A stretch of DNA of 64,000 nucleotides from Haloferax larsenii JCM 13917. Its GTDB lineage: Archaea; Halobacteriota; Halobacteria; Halobacteriales; Haloferacaceae. Location: assembly GCF_000336955.1 (NCBI RefSeq), contig NZ_AOLI01000008.1, positions 1 through 64,000 of the forward strand, given 5' to 3'. Below are positions 9,034 to 18,035 of this stretch, piece by piece. The translations under genes were made by a program, and so were the position numbers. The first letter of the stretch is position 1. Every line of letters begins with the position of its first letter. A model generated the notes under the pieces. The model was not told where the DNA came from. It saw only the letters and a program-made list of their open reading frames with translations, and did not search any database.

Positions 9034-9289
9034 CGCTGTTTCTGCCTAACCCTGTGTTAATTATAGGCTTTTTGCCTTCACTGACCTCACGAACGGACGA
9101 ATGTCGGGCATTCGGACGTACCGTGTGCCGTGCGCTGAGGGCCGAACGACCCCGAAATGCGTAAAATATCTTCTGGCCAGACTCTGTTGTGAATGATGGT
9201 AGCATATGGCACAAATAAGTCACGATTAATCAGTCTCGAAGACCGCATGCCGTAGCTGTAAAGTAGGTGCCGTCAATCCCCTCTATTGT
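9034..9289. other. intergenic region between tatA and the peroxiredoxin gene
   Basis: 256 bases with no supported gene. It contains the tatA TATA box (9057-9067, minus strand) and AT-rich stretches near 9160-9225. A TATA-like tract CTGTAAAGTAGG (about 9257-9268) precedes the peroxiredoxin start. Confidence 0.5.
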
Positions 9290-9796
9290 ATGGTATCTGT
9301 CGGCGACACTGCACCTGACTTTACGGCACCGAAAACGGACATCGACGGCGACATCGAGGAGTTCACGCTCTCTGAAAACCTCGACGACGCACCCATCGTC
9401 CTCGCGTTCTTCCCCGCCGCGTTCACCGGGGTCTGCACCACCGAGATGTGCACCTTCCGCGACCAGATGGCGAACTTCGACGACGTCGGCGCGACGGTCT
9501 ACGGCATCAGCATCGACACGCCCTTTACGCTCTCCGAGTTCGCGGAGAAGAACGACCTCAACTTCGACCTCATCAGCGACACCAACCGCAACATCATCGA
9601 TGCGTTCGGCATCGACATGGACTTCGCGGACCTCGGCGTCTACAACGTCGCAAAGCGTGCTGTCTTCGTCGTGAACGCGGACGGCGAAGTCACCTACGAG
9701 TGGGTCAGTGACGACCCCGGCGTCGAACCGGACTACGACGAAGTCGAAGCGGCGGCCTCTGAGGCAGAAGCCGAAGCCCCCGTTGACTCGGCGTAA
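9290..9796 (+). CDS. peroxiredoxin (AhpC/BCP-type)
   Basis: 168 residues with a thioredoxin fold. The peroxidatic site is PAAFTGVC (Pro42, Thr46, Cys49), and a nearby Cys54 (TEMC) could be the resolving cysteine, as in atypical two-cysteine BCP proteins. The C-terminus has a haloarchaeal acidic tail (EAEAEAPVDSA). It reduces peroxides in the cytosol. It stands alone, with tatA diverging upstream and an HD hydrolase gene 75 bases downstream. Confidence 0.94.
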   Translation: MVSVGDTAPDFTAPKTDIDGDIEEFTLSENLDDAPIVLAFFPAAFTGVCTTEMCTFRDQMANFDDVGATVYGISIDTPFTLSEFAEKNDLNFDLISDTNRNIIDAFGIDMDFADLGVYNVAKRAVFVVNADGEVTYEWVSDDPGVEPDYDEVEAAASEAEAEAPVDSA

Positions 9797-9871
9797 GCTC
9801 CCCTGAGATACGCTGTCGTACGTACTTCACAGCCCAAGTCCTTTTTTGGTCGTAGCGCTATCGTAGGGCGC

Positions 9872-10684
9872 ATGAGTCATTCTGAAGAGGCCATCAATGG
9901 CGGCCGGGTATACGACCCTGATGCAGACCACGCGTTCCCCGACGAGAAACTCAACGAAGTCCTCCCCGTACTCCTCGAAGACGAAGAGGTAAACGCGCTT
10001 CTCGAAGCCCAGAACATCAACGCAGTCACGCGGAAGGGCTACAACGACCACGGACCCAAACACATCGAAATCGTTCTCAATCGCGCACTTCGACTCTACG
10101 ACCTGCTCAAACGTGGCGGCTGTGAGTTCAACGGCGCAGCCGACCACGGGCTGGACGAAGCAGACGAGGCGGTCATCGTCGCACTCGCTGCCCGACTCCA
10201 CGACATCGGCCACATCGTCCACCGCGACAATCACGCGTACTACTCGATTCCGCTGGCCTCGGACGTACTCGACCGCTTCCTCCCGGAGTTTTACGACACC
10301 GTCGAGGCCGTTCGGATGAAATCAGAGGTCCTCCACGCGATTCTCTGTCACCACCGTGAGGAAGACCCACTCACGCTCGAAGCGGGCGTCATCCGCGTCG
10401 CCGACGCGCTCGACATGGAACACGGTCGGTCGCGTATCCCGTACGAGAAGGGTGGTCGCGGCATCAACACGCTCTCCAGCCAGGCAATCAGCAACGTCAC
10501 GCTGAAGGAAGGCGACAAATCACCAGTGCTCGTCGAAATCGAGATGGTCAACGCCGCCGGCGTCTACCAGGTCGACAACCTACTGAAGGCGAAGCTCGAC
10601 GGCTCCGGGCTCGAAGAGCACGTGCGAATCGTCGCCGTCAACACGCGGTCTGAAGACCAACTGGTCGAGCGTATCGAACTGTAA
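9872..10684 (+). CDS. HD-domain metal-dependent phosphohydrolase
   Basis: 270 residues. HD motif residues are visible: an early His (NDHGPKHIEIV), then ARLHDIGHIVHRDNHAYYS (the HD pair plus further metal-ligand histidines), and CHHREEDP and RVADALDMEHGR, the last Asp being the usual final ligand. The C-terminal 80 residues look like a separate alpha/beta domain. HD proteins of this group act on nucleotides or phosphodiesters, and the substrate is unknown. It is probably monocistronic, with a T-rich TATA-like tract (CTTTTTTGG, about 9841-9849) upstream of the ATG. Confidence 0.9.
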   Translation: MSHSEEAINGGRVYDPDADHAFPDEKLNEVLPVLLEDEEVNALLEAQNINAVTRKGYNDHGPKHIEIVLNRALRLYDLLKRGGCEFNGAADHGLDEADEAVIVALAARLHDIGHIVHRDNHAYYSIPLASDVLDRFLPEFYDTVEAVRMKSEVLHAILCHHREEDPLTLEAGVIRVADALDMEHGRSRIPYEKGGRGINTLSSQAISNVTLKEGDKSPVLVEIEMVNAAGVYQVDNLLKAKLDGSGLEEHVRIVAVNTRSEDQLVERIEL

Positions 10685-10746
10685 CCCGCGTACTGCTGCA
10701 CCGGAAAAAGATTCGACCGATTGGGTGTCGCTCCGGCGGGAGCGCC

Positions 10747-11655
10747 TCAGTCGTTCGACTGCACGACTCGGTCCATCCCGGCGACGGAGAGTTCGCCACT
10801 GAGGGTCCGGTTCGGGTAGGGGAAGTCGATGCCCTCTTCGTCGAACCGCTTTTTCACTGCCGTCACGTACTCGCCGCGCGTCTTGACGAAGTCCGCGCGG
10901 CTCGGGTTTGCAATCCAGATACGGGACTTCAGGACCACAGCCGAGTCCCCGAGTTCCGTCAGGCGGACCGACGGTTCAGGGGCGTCCATGATGCCGTCGT
11001 GCGCCTGTGCTTCTTCGAGGATGATGTCAGTCGCCTGCTGGATGTCGTCGTCGTAGCCGATGCCGAACGGCACCTGCAGACGAAGCTTGTCCTTGGCGAC
11101 GGGGTTCTTGATGACCCCGTCGGTGAGCTGCGAGTTCGGGACCGTGAGCAGTTCGTTGTCGAAGGTCCGAACACGGGTCACGCGGAACGAGATGTCCTCG
11201 ACGATGCCGGAGTGGCCGTCCCATTCGATCCAGTCGTTGATGCGGAAGGGACGGTCGGTGAAGATGAAGATACCAGCGACGAAGTTCGAGATGGTATCCT
11301 GCATCGCAAAGCCAATCGCCAGCGTCCCGGCCGCCGCAATCGTCGCGAGCGACTGGAGGATGTTGGGAAAGCCCGCCATCCTGAACCCGGCCGCGATAGC
11401 GACGAACGCGACCACGACGGTGACGAGCTTCATCAGGGGCTTCTTGGCGTGTTCGTCGGCCCCGCGCCGGTCGAGATACCGAGAGACGACCGACGAGAGG
11501 ACGGCCTTCCCGACGATGTAGACGACGAGGAAGGTGACGAAAAAGCTCAGAACCGAGCCAAGAAGCTGTGCGTACGGGATGTTCGCTTCCGCGAGGAAGC
11601 GACCGATAGCGCCACCGTCTCCCTGCAGTTGGAGTGGAAGCGCAGCGAGGGTCAT
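10747..11655 (-). CDS. MscS-family small-conductance mechanosensitive channel
   Basis: 302 residues. Three N-terminal membrane helices (about 22-45, 65-85 and 93-120) lead into the MscS beta domain with the hallmark VAGIFIFTDRPFRINDWIEWDG and VPNSQL. A C-terminal alpha/beta domain ends in YPNRTLSG. It releases solutes on hypo-osmotic shock, which suits a halophile. Its ATG overlaps the YhbY stop (ATGA), so it is the distal gene of an rnp4-yhbY-mscS unit. Confidence 0.92.
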   Translation of the reverse strand: MTLAALPLQLQGDGGAIGRFLAEANIPYAQLLGSVLSFFVTFLVVYIVGKAVLSSVVSRYLDRRGADEHAKKPLMKLVTVVVAFVAIAAGFRMAGFPNILQSLATIAAAGTLAIGFAMQDTISNFVAGIFIFTDRPFRINDWIEWDGHSGIVEDISFRVTRVRTFDNELLTVPNSQLTDGVIKNPVAKDKLRLQVPFGIGYDDDIQQATDIILEEAQAHDGIMDAPEPSVRLTELGDSAVVLKSRIWIANPSRADFVKTRGEYVTAVKKRFDEEGIDFPYPNRTLSGELSVAGMDRVVQSND

Positions 11656-11900
11656 CGATGGAAGACGGCCGTCTTCCCTCGTGTCTCGATAAGGTCGGCA
11701 TTCACTCGCTCTGCGAGGTCCGCGGCGGCGTCGTCGATAGTCGTGCCACCGAGGGCCGCGCGGAGGAACTTCGCCTTGACGAGGTTCCGTTCGGCCAGTT
11801 GGTCGTTCAGTTCGCCGGTGACGGCTTCGATTCCACTCTTGCCAACCCAGACGGTGACGTCGAGGTCGTGAGCTTCTTTCCGCAGCTCTTGGGTGTCCAT
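11652..11900 (-). CDS. YhbY/CRM-domain RNA-binding protein
   Basis: 82 residues covering one complete CRM (YhbY) fold: LRKEAHDLDVTVWVGKSGIEAVTGELNDQL with the GKSG loop (the GxxG equivalent), then LVKAKFLRAALGG and IETRGKTAVFHR. Archaeal members are thought to bind ribosome precursor RNA. The gene follows the RNase P component gene, a conserved neighbourhood in haloarchaea that supports an RNA-processing role, and it overlaps the channel gene by four bases. Confidence 0.92.
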   Translation of the reverse strand: MDTQELRKEAHDLDVTVWVGKSGIEAVTGELNDQLAERNLVKAKFLRAALGGTTIDDAAADLAERVNADLIETRGKTAVFHR

Positions 11901-12019
11901 TGTGGACTCTACTACGTGTGAGAGACCTTCAATAGTAAGGCTTTGACGGCCGTATGGGTATCCGAACCACGATTTGCGGACGGTTCGGCCGATTTTGGGG
12001 CTGCTCGGGTGGGTCGGAA

Positions 12020-12298
12020 TCAGTACGGGTAGCGTTTCGTCGCCCCGCAGTGTTCACACCGGATGACGACGTGGCCGCCTGCTCGCGTCCGAACGCGGGC
12101 GTCGACGCCCGGCCGGAGATAGGCGTCGCACTCGTCGCAGGTGAATCGGCGGAACTCCGTGGGAAGGCCGCATCGGTTACGCTCTGCGACACGGCGAGCG
12201 AGACGCACGTACTCGCGCGCGAGGTCGGTGTCGCGCTCGGCGGCCGCCTCGCTGGCGAGTTGGTGGAGTCTCTCGATGCGCTCTTCCGCGATGGTCAT
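12020..12298 (-). CDS. rnp4: ribonuclease P protein component 4 (Rpr2/Rpp21)
   Basis: 92 residues. An N-terminal pair of helices (residues 1-40) is followed by a zinc ribbon with Cys54-x2-Cys57 and Cys81-x2-Cys84. It is one of the archaeal RNase P protein subunits that mature tRNA 5' ends. The ATG at 12298 (MTIAEERIERL) was chosen because the 27-codon upstream extension is not conserved-looking. It lies 119 bases before yhbY on the same strand. Confidence 0.93.
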   Translation of the reverse strand: MTIAEERIERLHQLASEAAAERDTDLAREYVRLARRVAERNRCGLPTEFRRFTCDECDAYLRPGVDARVRTRAGGHVVIRCEHCGATKRYPY

Positions 12299-12404
12299 GA
12301 TAGGTGGGGAGAGGGGGCGAGACAAAGACGTTCCGAACTCCGGGAGTGAATCGGACGACCGAGAAGCCGGTAGCGTCAAATCCCACCCGAAAGAAACGCC
12401 GACC

Positions 12405-13466
12405 GTGCGCGTACTGAACTACCTCGAACTCGCCTCGCAGCTCGACCGGAGCGGCATCGGGACCGCGACCGACCAACAGCGAGCGGCGTTGGCGACCACC
12501 GACGTCGAGGTTGTCACCTCGCCGTGGCCGGATTCACCAGTCGACGCGGCCGCAGCGCTGGCCAACGGTGGGGGCGTCTTCCGCGACTACGACATCGCCC
12601 ACTGCAACCTCATCGGCCCCGGCTCAGTCGCCGTCGCGCGGCACGCCAAGCGAAACGACATCCCACTCGTCCTCCACTCGCACGTCACCCGCGAGGACTT
12701 CGCCGAGAGCTTCCGTGGCTCGAACGCTGTCGCACCCGCCCTCGGGAAGTACCTCAAGTGGTTCTACTCGCAAGCCGACGTGGTTCTCTGCCCGTCGGAG
12801 TACACGAAGGGCGTCCTCGAATCGTACCCCGTCGACGCGCCGATTCGGCCGATGTCGAACGGCGTCGACATCGACTCCTTGGACGGCTTCGAGGACTTCC
12901 GCGACGAATATCGCGAGAAGTACGATTTGGACGGAATGACAGTGTTCGCAGTCGGAAACGTCTTCGAGCGGAAGGGGCTGACAACGTTCTGTACACTCGC
13001 CCAAGAGACGGACTTCGACTTCGCGTGGTTCGGCCCGTACGACACCGGCCCGCACGCCTCGAAGACGGTGAAACACTGGGTCGAAAACCCACCGGAGAAC
13101 GTCACGTTTACCGGGTGGATAGACGACATCCGCGGCGCGTTCGGTGCTGGCGACGTGTATCTCTTCCCGACGAAAAACGAGAATCAGGGCATCGCCGTCC
13201 TCGAAGCGATGGCGTGCGGAAAGGCGGTCGTCATCCGCGACATCCCCGTGTTCGAGGAGTTCTACACCCACGGCCACGACTGCCTGAAGTGCTCGACGAA
13301 AGAGGAGTTCCGGCGGGCGCTGGAACTGCTCGAACGCGACCCGGACCTCCGCCGCCGTCTCGGAGAGAACGCCAAGGAGACGGCCGCAGAGCACAGTCTC
13401 GACCGTGTCGGCGACCGCCTCGTCGAGACGTACGAGGAACTTCTCGACGGCACTCTCGCGAACTGA
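12405..13466 (+). CDS. family-4 glycosyltransferase
   Basis: 353 residues from a GTG start (VRVLNYLELASQL), the first residues of the usual GT4 strand. GT-B fold features: VVLCPSEYTKGVL and FAVGNVFERKGL in the middle, then the nucleotide-sugar site NQGIAVLEAMACGKAVV (the E-x7-E motif region). It transfers an activated sugar to an unknown acceptor such as a lipid or surface glycan. The GTG was chosen because the open frame upstream overlaps the divergent rnp4 gene. A second GT4 gene follows 97 bases later. Confidence 0.9.
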   Translation: MRVLNYLELASQLDRSGIGTATDQQRAALATTDVEVVTSPWPDSPVDAAAALANGGGVFRDYDIAHCNLIGPGSVAVARHAKRNDIPLVLHSHVTREDFAESFRGSNAVAPALGKYLKWFYSQADVVLCPSEYTKGVLESYPVDAPIRPMSNGVDIDSLDGFEDFRDEYREKYDLDGMTVFAVGNVFERKGLTTFCTLAQETDFDFAWFGPYDTGPHASKTVKHWVENPPENVTFTGWIDDIRGAFGAGDVYLFPTKNENQGIAVLEAMACGKAVVIRDIPVFEEFYTHGHDCLKCSTKEEFRRALELLERDPDLRRRLGENAKETAAEHSLDRVGDRLVETYEELLDGTLAN

Positions 13467-13534
13467 TTCGCTGTCGGCAGTCGCTTTTATCCGACTGTGT
13501 CACAAACTGACATACTGGCGGGAAGTCACAACGG

Positions 13535-13540
13535 TTTATC
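13535..13540 (+). promoter_or_regulatory. TATA box of the second glycosyltransferase gene
   Basis: TTTATC placed 24-29 bases before the ATG at 13564, as expected for a leaderless haloarchaeal transcript. It also supports that start over the longer frame. Confidence 0.6.
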
Positions 13541-13563
13541 CCGTTCGGGTAGCAGAACCCGCT

Positions 13564-14691
13564 ATGCAGTCGGTCGCCGCGTTCACCGACACGTACCTGC
13601 CGACCGTCAACGGCGTCACCTACACCATTCAGACGTGGCGCGAGCGGTGGCACCGTCGCGGCGGTCGGATGGACGTCGTCTTCCCGCGCGACGACGAGTA
13701 CACGCCAGAACCCGGCGAGTACGGGGTTCGAAGCCTTCCGTTCCCGTTCTACGAAGGACTCCGAATCGGCGCGCCGCGCGTCCCGAAGGCCGTCGAGGAC
13801 GCCGATATCGTGCACGCCCACACGCCGTTCGGACTCGGACTGGCAGGCTTACGGCTCGCTCGCCGCAAGAACATCCCGCTGGTTGCGACGTATCACACGC
13901 CCACCGCCGAGTACGCGGAGTACCTCAGCTCTATCGGGGCCATCGAGCGCGGTGTCGAACGGACGGCAGAGCGCTACGAACGCTGGTTCTTCGACCGCGC
14001 GGACGCCGTCATCGTCCCGAGTGAGGACGCGAAGCGTCGCCTCCGTCACGTCCTCGGCGTCGATTCGGACGTGGTCGTCCTCTCGAACGGCATCGACGTC
14101 GAACAGTTTTCGCCGGTCGCAGGCGACGACTTCCGCGAGCGATACGACCTCGGCAGTGGCCCGCTCGTCGGATACACCGGGCGACACGGTTACGAGAAGG
14201 AACTCGACGAACTCGTCCGCGCAGCAGCCGACCTCGACGCGACGCTCGTGTTCGGTGGGGACGGCCCCGCCCGCGACGACCTCGAAGCGTTGGCCGCGGA
14301 CCTCGACGTTGACGCGCGGTTCCTCGGCTTCCTCGACCGCGAGGAACTCCCGGCGTTCTACTCCGCGCTCGACGTGTTCGGTTTCCCGAGCCCGGTCGAG
14401 ACACAGGGACTCGTCGCGCTGGAGGCCAACGCCTGCGGTACTCCTGTCGTCGGCGTCGACGCCGGCGCACTCGAAGATACGGTCGTGGACGGGCGGACTG
14501 GTTACCACTACGAGCAAGGAGACACAGAGGGGTTCAGCCGTGCGATTCGGCGCGCACTCGACGAGCGCGAGACACTCAGTTCGAACTGTCTCGACCGGCG
14601 CGACGAGGTGAGCGTCGAACACTCGGTCGACCGACTGGCGACGCTCTACGACCGATTGACGGCGAATAAGAAGGCGCGTCGAAAGCGTTAG
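13564..14691 (+). CDS. family-4 glycosyltransferase (PimB/GPI-GlcNAc-transferase-like)
   Basis: 375 residues beginning MQSVAAFTDTYLPTVNGV, the typical N-terminal loop with the TVNG donor/acceptor motif of GT4 mannosyl- or glucosyltransferases. The motifs HAHTPFGLGLAG, TYHTP, LSNGIDVEQF, FGGDGPARDDLE and SPVETQGLVALEANACGTPVV are all intact. It likely builds glycolipid or glycan chains at the cytoplasmic face of the membrane. It is a paralogue of the preceding gene, and its stop overlaps that of the convergent Gly/Met-rich gene by four bases. Confidence 0.92.
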   Translation: MQSVAAFTDTYLPTVNGVTYTIQTWRERWHRRGGRMDVVFPRDDEYTPEPGEYGVRSLPFPFYEGLRIGAPRVPKAVEDADIVHAHTPFGLGLAGLRLARRKNIPLVATYHTPTAEYAEYLSSIGAIERGVERTAERYERWFFDRADAVIVPSEDAKRRLRHVLGVDSDVVVLSNGIDVEQFSPVAGDDFRERYDLGSGPLVGYTGRHGYEKELDELVRAAADLDATLVFGGDGPARDDLEALAADLDVDARFLGFLDREELPAFYSALDVFGFPSPVETQGLVALEANACGTPVVGVDAGALEDTVVDGRTGYHYEQGDTEGFSRAIRRALDERETLSSNCLDRRDEVSVEHSVDRLATLYDRLTANKKARRKR

Positions 14692-15119
14692 TCGCGGTCT
14701 TCGAGCGCGTCGGCGATGCGGCGCAGTTCGCGGTTTACGTCACGAACTTCGTCTCGGAGCTGTCGAACCTCGCGGACGAGCTGTTCGTCGCTGCCGCTTC
14801 CCTGTTCGGGGTCGCGCGGGCCGGCGCTCGGGCCGCCACCCATACCGCCTGGGCCGCCGCCCATTCCGCCGGGGCCGCCACCGCCGCCCATCATACCGCT
14901 CATCATCTGTGCGAAGGGGTTGCCGCCGCCGCCCATGCCACCGGGGCCGCCACCGCCGCCCATCATTTCTTCGGGACTCGGTCGGTCGCCCTCTTCTCGT
15001 TCCTTCTCGCGGCGCTTGCGAATCTCTTCGACCCGCTCGCGGAACGACTTTTCTTCTTCTTCGCCCTCTTCACCCTCGTCGGGAGCCTGCGTCTCGTCTG
15101 CGGGTTCGTCGTCTGCCAT
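14688..15119 (-). CDS. Gly/Met-rich low-complexity acidic protein with terminal coiled coil
   Basis: 143 residues from MADDEPA. The layout is an acidic start (1-25), a charged helix FRERVEEIRKRREKEREE (about 27-48), a central block made of GGMGGG/GGPGG repeats (about 55-105) with FAQMMSGMM, and a C-terminal coiled-coil segment LVREVRQLRDEVRDVNRELRR (about 115-135). I do not recognise the family. Gly/Met-rich spacers with a coiled coil suggest a self-associating or scaffold-like protein. The start at 15119 was preferred to one seven codons upstream. Confidence 0.7.
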   Translation of the reverse strand: MADDEPADETQAPDEGEEGEEEEKSFRERVEEIRKRREKEREEGDRPSPEEMMGGGGGPGGMGGGGNPFAQMMSGMMGGGGGPGGMGGGPGGMGGGPSAGPRDPEQGSGSDEQLVREVRQLRDEVRDVNRELRRIADALEDRD

Positions 15120-15218
15120 GGGGGCGGATTGGCCGTCCACGCGGAAAGTGCTGACGGTCTCTGAAGATTCCGAGACGAGAGTCGGACGCGAGCCACCCGA
15201 CCGGCGTCTGCCGGTCTC

Positions 15219-15965
15219 TCACCCGAACGACCCGAGACTCGACTGCAGTGCCCGTTCGGTCCCGCCCTCGGCGAGTTCGTAACCGACGAGGTCGCGCATG
15301 TCGACCGCGTAGGTCGTGCCCCCATTGTCGAGCAGGAGGACGCGACCTTTCACGCCGCGGACGGTTCCGGTGGCGATGGTTTCGGCGACCGGGGCCTCCC
15401 GGAGGTCGACCCCGTAGTCGAAGTCGTAGGTATCGAGAGGGTCGAACTCCGCGAGGAGCGCGTCCCACGCCTCGGCGTCGACCCGTCGACCGAGGCCGTC
15501 GATTTTGGTCGGGACGCGGATTCGGTCGGGAATCTCCGACGCGAGTTCGGCTTCGTACTCCCGAGCGACGCGGCCGTCCGAGAAGGTTCGAATGTGAGCA
15601 CCGCTGTCTGCGCCCTGCTCGCGGAGGCGTGTTTCCAGACGCCACTCGCGGGTGACGCCGACTTTGAACGTATCGGGGGCGAAGGCCGCGAGATACACGG
15701 CGTGGTCCTCGAAGCAGTCCATCTCGTCTTTCAGACACGTCCCGGTACACTTCGCACAGACCCACGTGCTCCGGTGGTCGGGACAGTACGGCGCGCCCTC
15801 GTTCTCGCAGGCGACGTGGCGGTCGTCGTGAATCGTCCCCGCGCAGTGGCGGTCTTCGAGGCGGTAGTCGAGGTCGGTCCCCGATTCGAGCGTCACCGAA
15901 TCGAGGCCGTCGCTCGTGCTCACGAACAGCGCGGGGGTTCCGGTATCGTAGCCGACGACCTGCAC
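15219..15965 (-). CDS. DUF2797 family protein (zinc-binding plus GIY-YIG-like core)
   Basis: 248 residues. A Cys-rich segment (about 40-90: CAG, CENEGAPYCPDH, CAKCTGTC, DC) is a likely zinc cluster. It is followed by AVYLAAFAPDTFKVGVTREWRLETRLREQGA, which has the shape of a GIY-YIG nuclease core (Y...F KVGVT...R). The C-terminal domain is beta-rich. The family is widespread but uncharacterised, and nuclease activity is only inferred. It stands alone between the Gly/Met-rich gene and the epimerase. Confidence 0.85.
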   Translation of the reverse strand: MQVVGYDTGTPALFVSTSDGLDSVTLESGTDLDYRLEDRHCAGTIHDDRHVACENEGAPYCPDHRSTWVCAKCTGTCLKDEMDCFEDHAVYLAAFAPDTFKVGVTREWRLETRLREQGADSGAHIRTFSDGRVAREYEAELASEIPDRIRVPTKIDGLGRRVDAEAWDALLAEFDPLDTYDFDYGVDLREAPVAETIATGTVRGVKGRVLLLDNGGTTYAVDMRDLVGYELAEGGTERALQSSLGSFG

Positions 15966-16025
15966 GACACGGGATAGGAATCGGTGGTAAAAAGATGGCT
16001 CGCTCGCGGCCGGTTCGAGTACGGA

Positions 16026-16973
16026 CTACTCGTACTCGGCTTGCAGTTCAGCGTAGAGTTCTTCGGCCGCCCGACGAACTGCGTCGTCGCTGGAGGCGGT
16101 CGGTTCCCACCCGAGCGCGGACAGCTTCTCGATAGAGAGACGCATCTTCGGCACGTCGCCGGTCCACCCGCGGTCGCCACCGGTGTACTCGTAGTCGGGG
16201 TCGAGACCCATCACGTCGGCGACGATGTTCGCGATGGTCGTCACCGAGGTGGTCGTCCGCGTGCCGAGGTTGTAGACGTTGTACTCGCGGTCGGCGTTCT
16301 CGACGACGTGGCACATCGCGTCCACGCAGTCTTCGACGTGGAGGTAGGACTTCTCCTGTCGGCCGTTTCCGAGGATTTCGAGTGTGTCGGGACTCTCCAG
16401 CAACTTCTCGATGAAGTCCGGGATGACGTTGCCGCGCTGTTTCGGGCCGACGATGTTGGCGAAGCGGTACATGTAGACCGTGAAGTCGTAGGAGTGGGCG
16501 AACGTCGAGAGCAGGCCTTCGTCTGCGAGTTTCGACGACCCGTAGATGCTGATTGGTTCGAGCGGGGCGTAATCTTCCGGCGTCGGACGCGGAGCCTCGC
16601 CGTAAATCGTCGAAGAGGACGTGAAGGCGATTTCGCTCACGCCGACTTCCTGCATCCGTTCGAGGACGTTGTACGTCATCTCGGTGTTCTCCTCGAACAG
16701 TTGGCGAGGGTTCCCGTAGTTCGTGTCCGTGTAGGCGGCGAAGTGGAAGACGATATCGAGGTCTTCGGTGACGACTTCGGCCACGTCGTCGGGGTCGCAC
16801 ATGTCCGCCTGCGCGAACTCGACGCCCTCGGGGACGCGCTCACGTGTCCCTTTCGAGAGGTCGTCCGCGACGAGAACGTCGTTGTCGGCGGCGAGGCGGG
16901 CCGCGAGGTGAGAGCCGACCAGACCCGCACCCCCGGTCACGAGGATGCGCTTGTCGGAGAGTTCCAGAGACAT
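16026..16973 (-). CDS. NAD-dependent sugar epimerase/dehydratase (extended SDR)
   Basis: 315 residues. Rossmann motif VTGGAGLVGSHL (the GxxGxxG pattern) at about 12-23, FHFAAYTD in the middle, and an SSSTIYGE...YGSSK active site with the Tyr-x3-Lys pair. It ends with a C-terminal substrate domain like that of GalE/UDP-glucose epimerases. It interconverts nucleotide sugars for glycan synthesis, consistent with the two glycosyltransferases nearby. The ATG at 16973 was chosen over an in-frame TTG two codons earlier. Confidence 0.9.
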   Translation of the reverse strand: MSLELSDKRILVTGGAGLVGSHLAARLAADNDVLVADDLSKGTRERVPEGVEFAQADMCDPDDVAEVVTEDLDIVFHFAAYTDTNYGNPRQLFEENTEMTYNVLERMQEVGVSEIAFTSSSTIYGEAPRPTPEDYAPLEPISIYGSSKLADEGLLSTFAHSYDFTVYMYRFANIVGPKQRGNVIPDFIEKLLESPDTLEILGNGRQEKSYLHVEDCVDAMCHVVENADREYNVYNLGTRTTTSVTTIANIVADVMGLDPDYEYTGGDRGWTGDVPKMRLSIEKLSALGWEPTASSDDAVRRAAEELYAELQAEYE

Positions 16974-17039
16974 ACCCAAGATGAGTCTGCCGAGTGGTAA
17001 GTCCGTTTCCCCATCCTCTCGCTCACACTGACTCGCCCC

Positions 17040-17936
17040 TCACGGCCACGAGACTCCGGTCAAGTCCTCGCTCGACTGCCAGAGCTTCCGAGCACGTGTG
17101 TCGTCGCGGGCGGTCGAAGACGGCTCTGCACGCTCGCAGGCCGAGAAGTACGCGCCCCGGACGGTGTCGACTTCGGGCGACGCCGCGAGATAGACCGACG
17201 TTTCTGCGCCTTCCGCAGGGGAGTTTACGAAGCCACTGGTGAGGAATCGCGGCAGTCGAGCGAGCACGCCGACGCCCAGCCGAACCCGAAGCGACGCGTC
17301 GCGCCAGAGACCACTCGACGGGACGAATCCGGGGTGACAGCAGTTCGCCGTCGGGCCGTCGAGTCTACGCGCGAGTTCCCTCGTAAAGAGAATATTCGCT
17401 ACCTTCGACCGGGCGTACGCGCCGAGGCCGTCGTAGTCGCCGATTTCGGTCACGTCGAACGCGCCATCAGCGCGCCGATGGACTTCCGAGGCGACGGTCA
17501 CGACGCGGCCGTCTCTCGGAAGGTGGTCGTGTAGGTCGTGCGTGAGGACGAACGGTGCGAGGTGGTTGACGGCGAAGGTCTTCTCGACGCCGTCGCTGGT
17601 GAGTTCTCCGGTCGGGAAGTGCCCACCGGCGTTGTTGACGAGGACGTCCAGACGCTCGGTTCGGTCGCGAACTTCGTCGGCGAGTCGGTGAACTCGCTCC
17701 ATCTCGGCGAGGTCGGCGCTGAAGAACACCGACTCGCCGCCCGAGTCGTCGATTTCGCTGGCGACGCGCCGACCCGCGTCGCGGTCGCGCCCGTGGACGA
17801 AGACGGTCGCCCCGAGTCGTCCGAGTGCGAGCGCGGTCTCCCGGCCGACACCCGAGGTCGCGCCGGTGACGAGAGCTGTCTCCCCCGTGAGGTCGCAGTC
17901 TTCGACTCCGGCTTCGACTTCCGGTCTGTGACCCAT
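17040..17936 (-). CDS. short-chain dehydrogenase/reductase (retinol dehydrogenase-like)
   Basis: 298 residues. TGxxxGxG cofactor motif TGATSGVGRETA at about 22-33, NNAGG, a YARSK active site (Tyr-x3-Lys) at about 170, and CCHPGFVPS in the position of the PG motif. Arg residues after beta-2 (HGRDRDAGR) suggest NADP preference. The substrate is unknown. The ATG at 17936 (MGHRPEV) was chosen because a TATA-like GTTTATCA on the minus strand (about 17959-17966) lies some 25 bases before it, and the 79-codon extension overlaps the divergent trm56 gene. Confidence 0.88.
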   Translation of the reverse strand: MGHRPEVEAGVEDCDLTGETALVTGATSGVGRETALALGRLGATVFVHGRDRDAGRRVASEIDDSGGESVFFSADLAEMERVHRLADEVRDRTERLDVLVNNAGGHFPTGELTSDGVEKTFAVNHLAPFVLTHDLHDHLPRDGRVVTVASEVHRRADGAFDVTEIGDYDGLGAYARSKVANILFTRELARRLDGPTANCCHPGFVPSSGLWRDASLRVRLGVGVLARLPRFLTSGFVNSPAEGAETSVYLAASPEVDTVRGAYFSACERAEPSSTARDDTRARKLWQSSEDLTGVSWP

Positions 17937-18035
17937 GGGAGGTGGTGGAGCGTCGTCGGTGATAAACTTCAGTAGGATGAAACACCGCGCCCGCGTTCCG
18001 AAAGCACCACTTTCCTCGGCCATCTCCGGGACAGT

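Noticed and set aside
12141-12404. N-terminal extension of the first glycosyltransferase frame
   Set aside because: The extension is antisense to rnp4 and not GT-like; the GTG at 12405 starts the canonical first strand.
14820-14960. GC-rich repeat array resembling a short tandem repeat or CRISPR-like pattern
   Set aside because: The units encode the GGMGGG block of the 14688 protein, are irregular in length and have no spacers.
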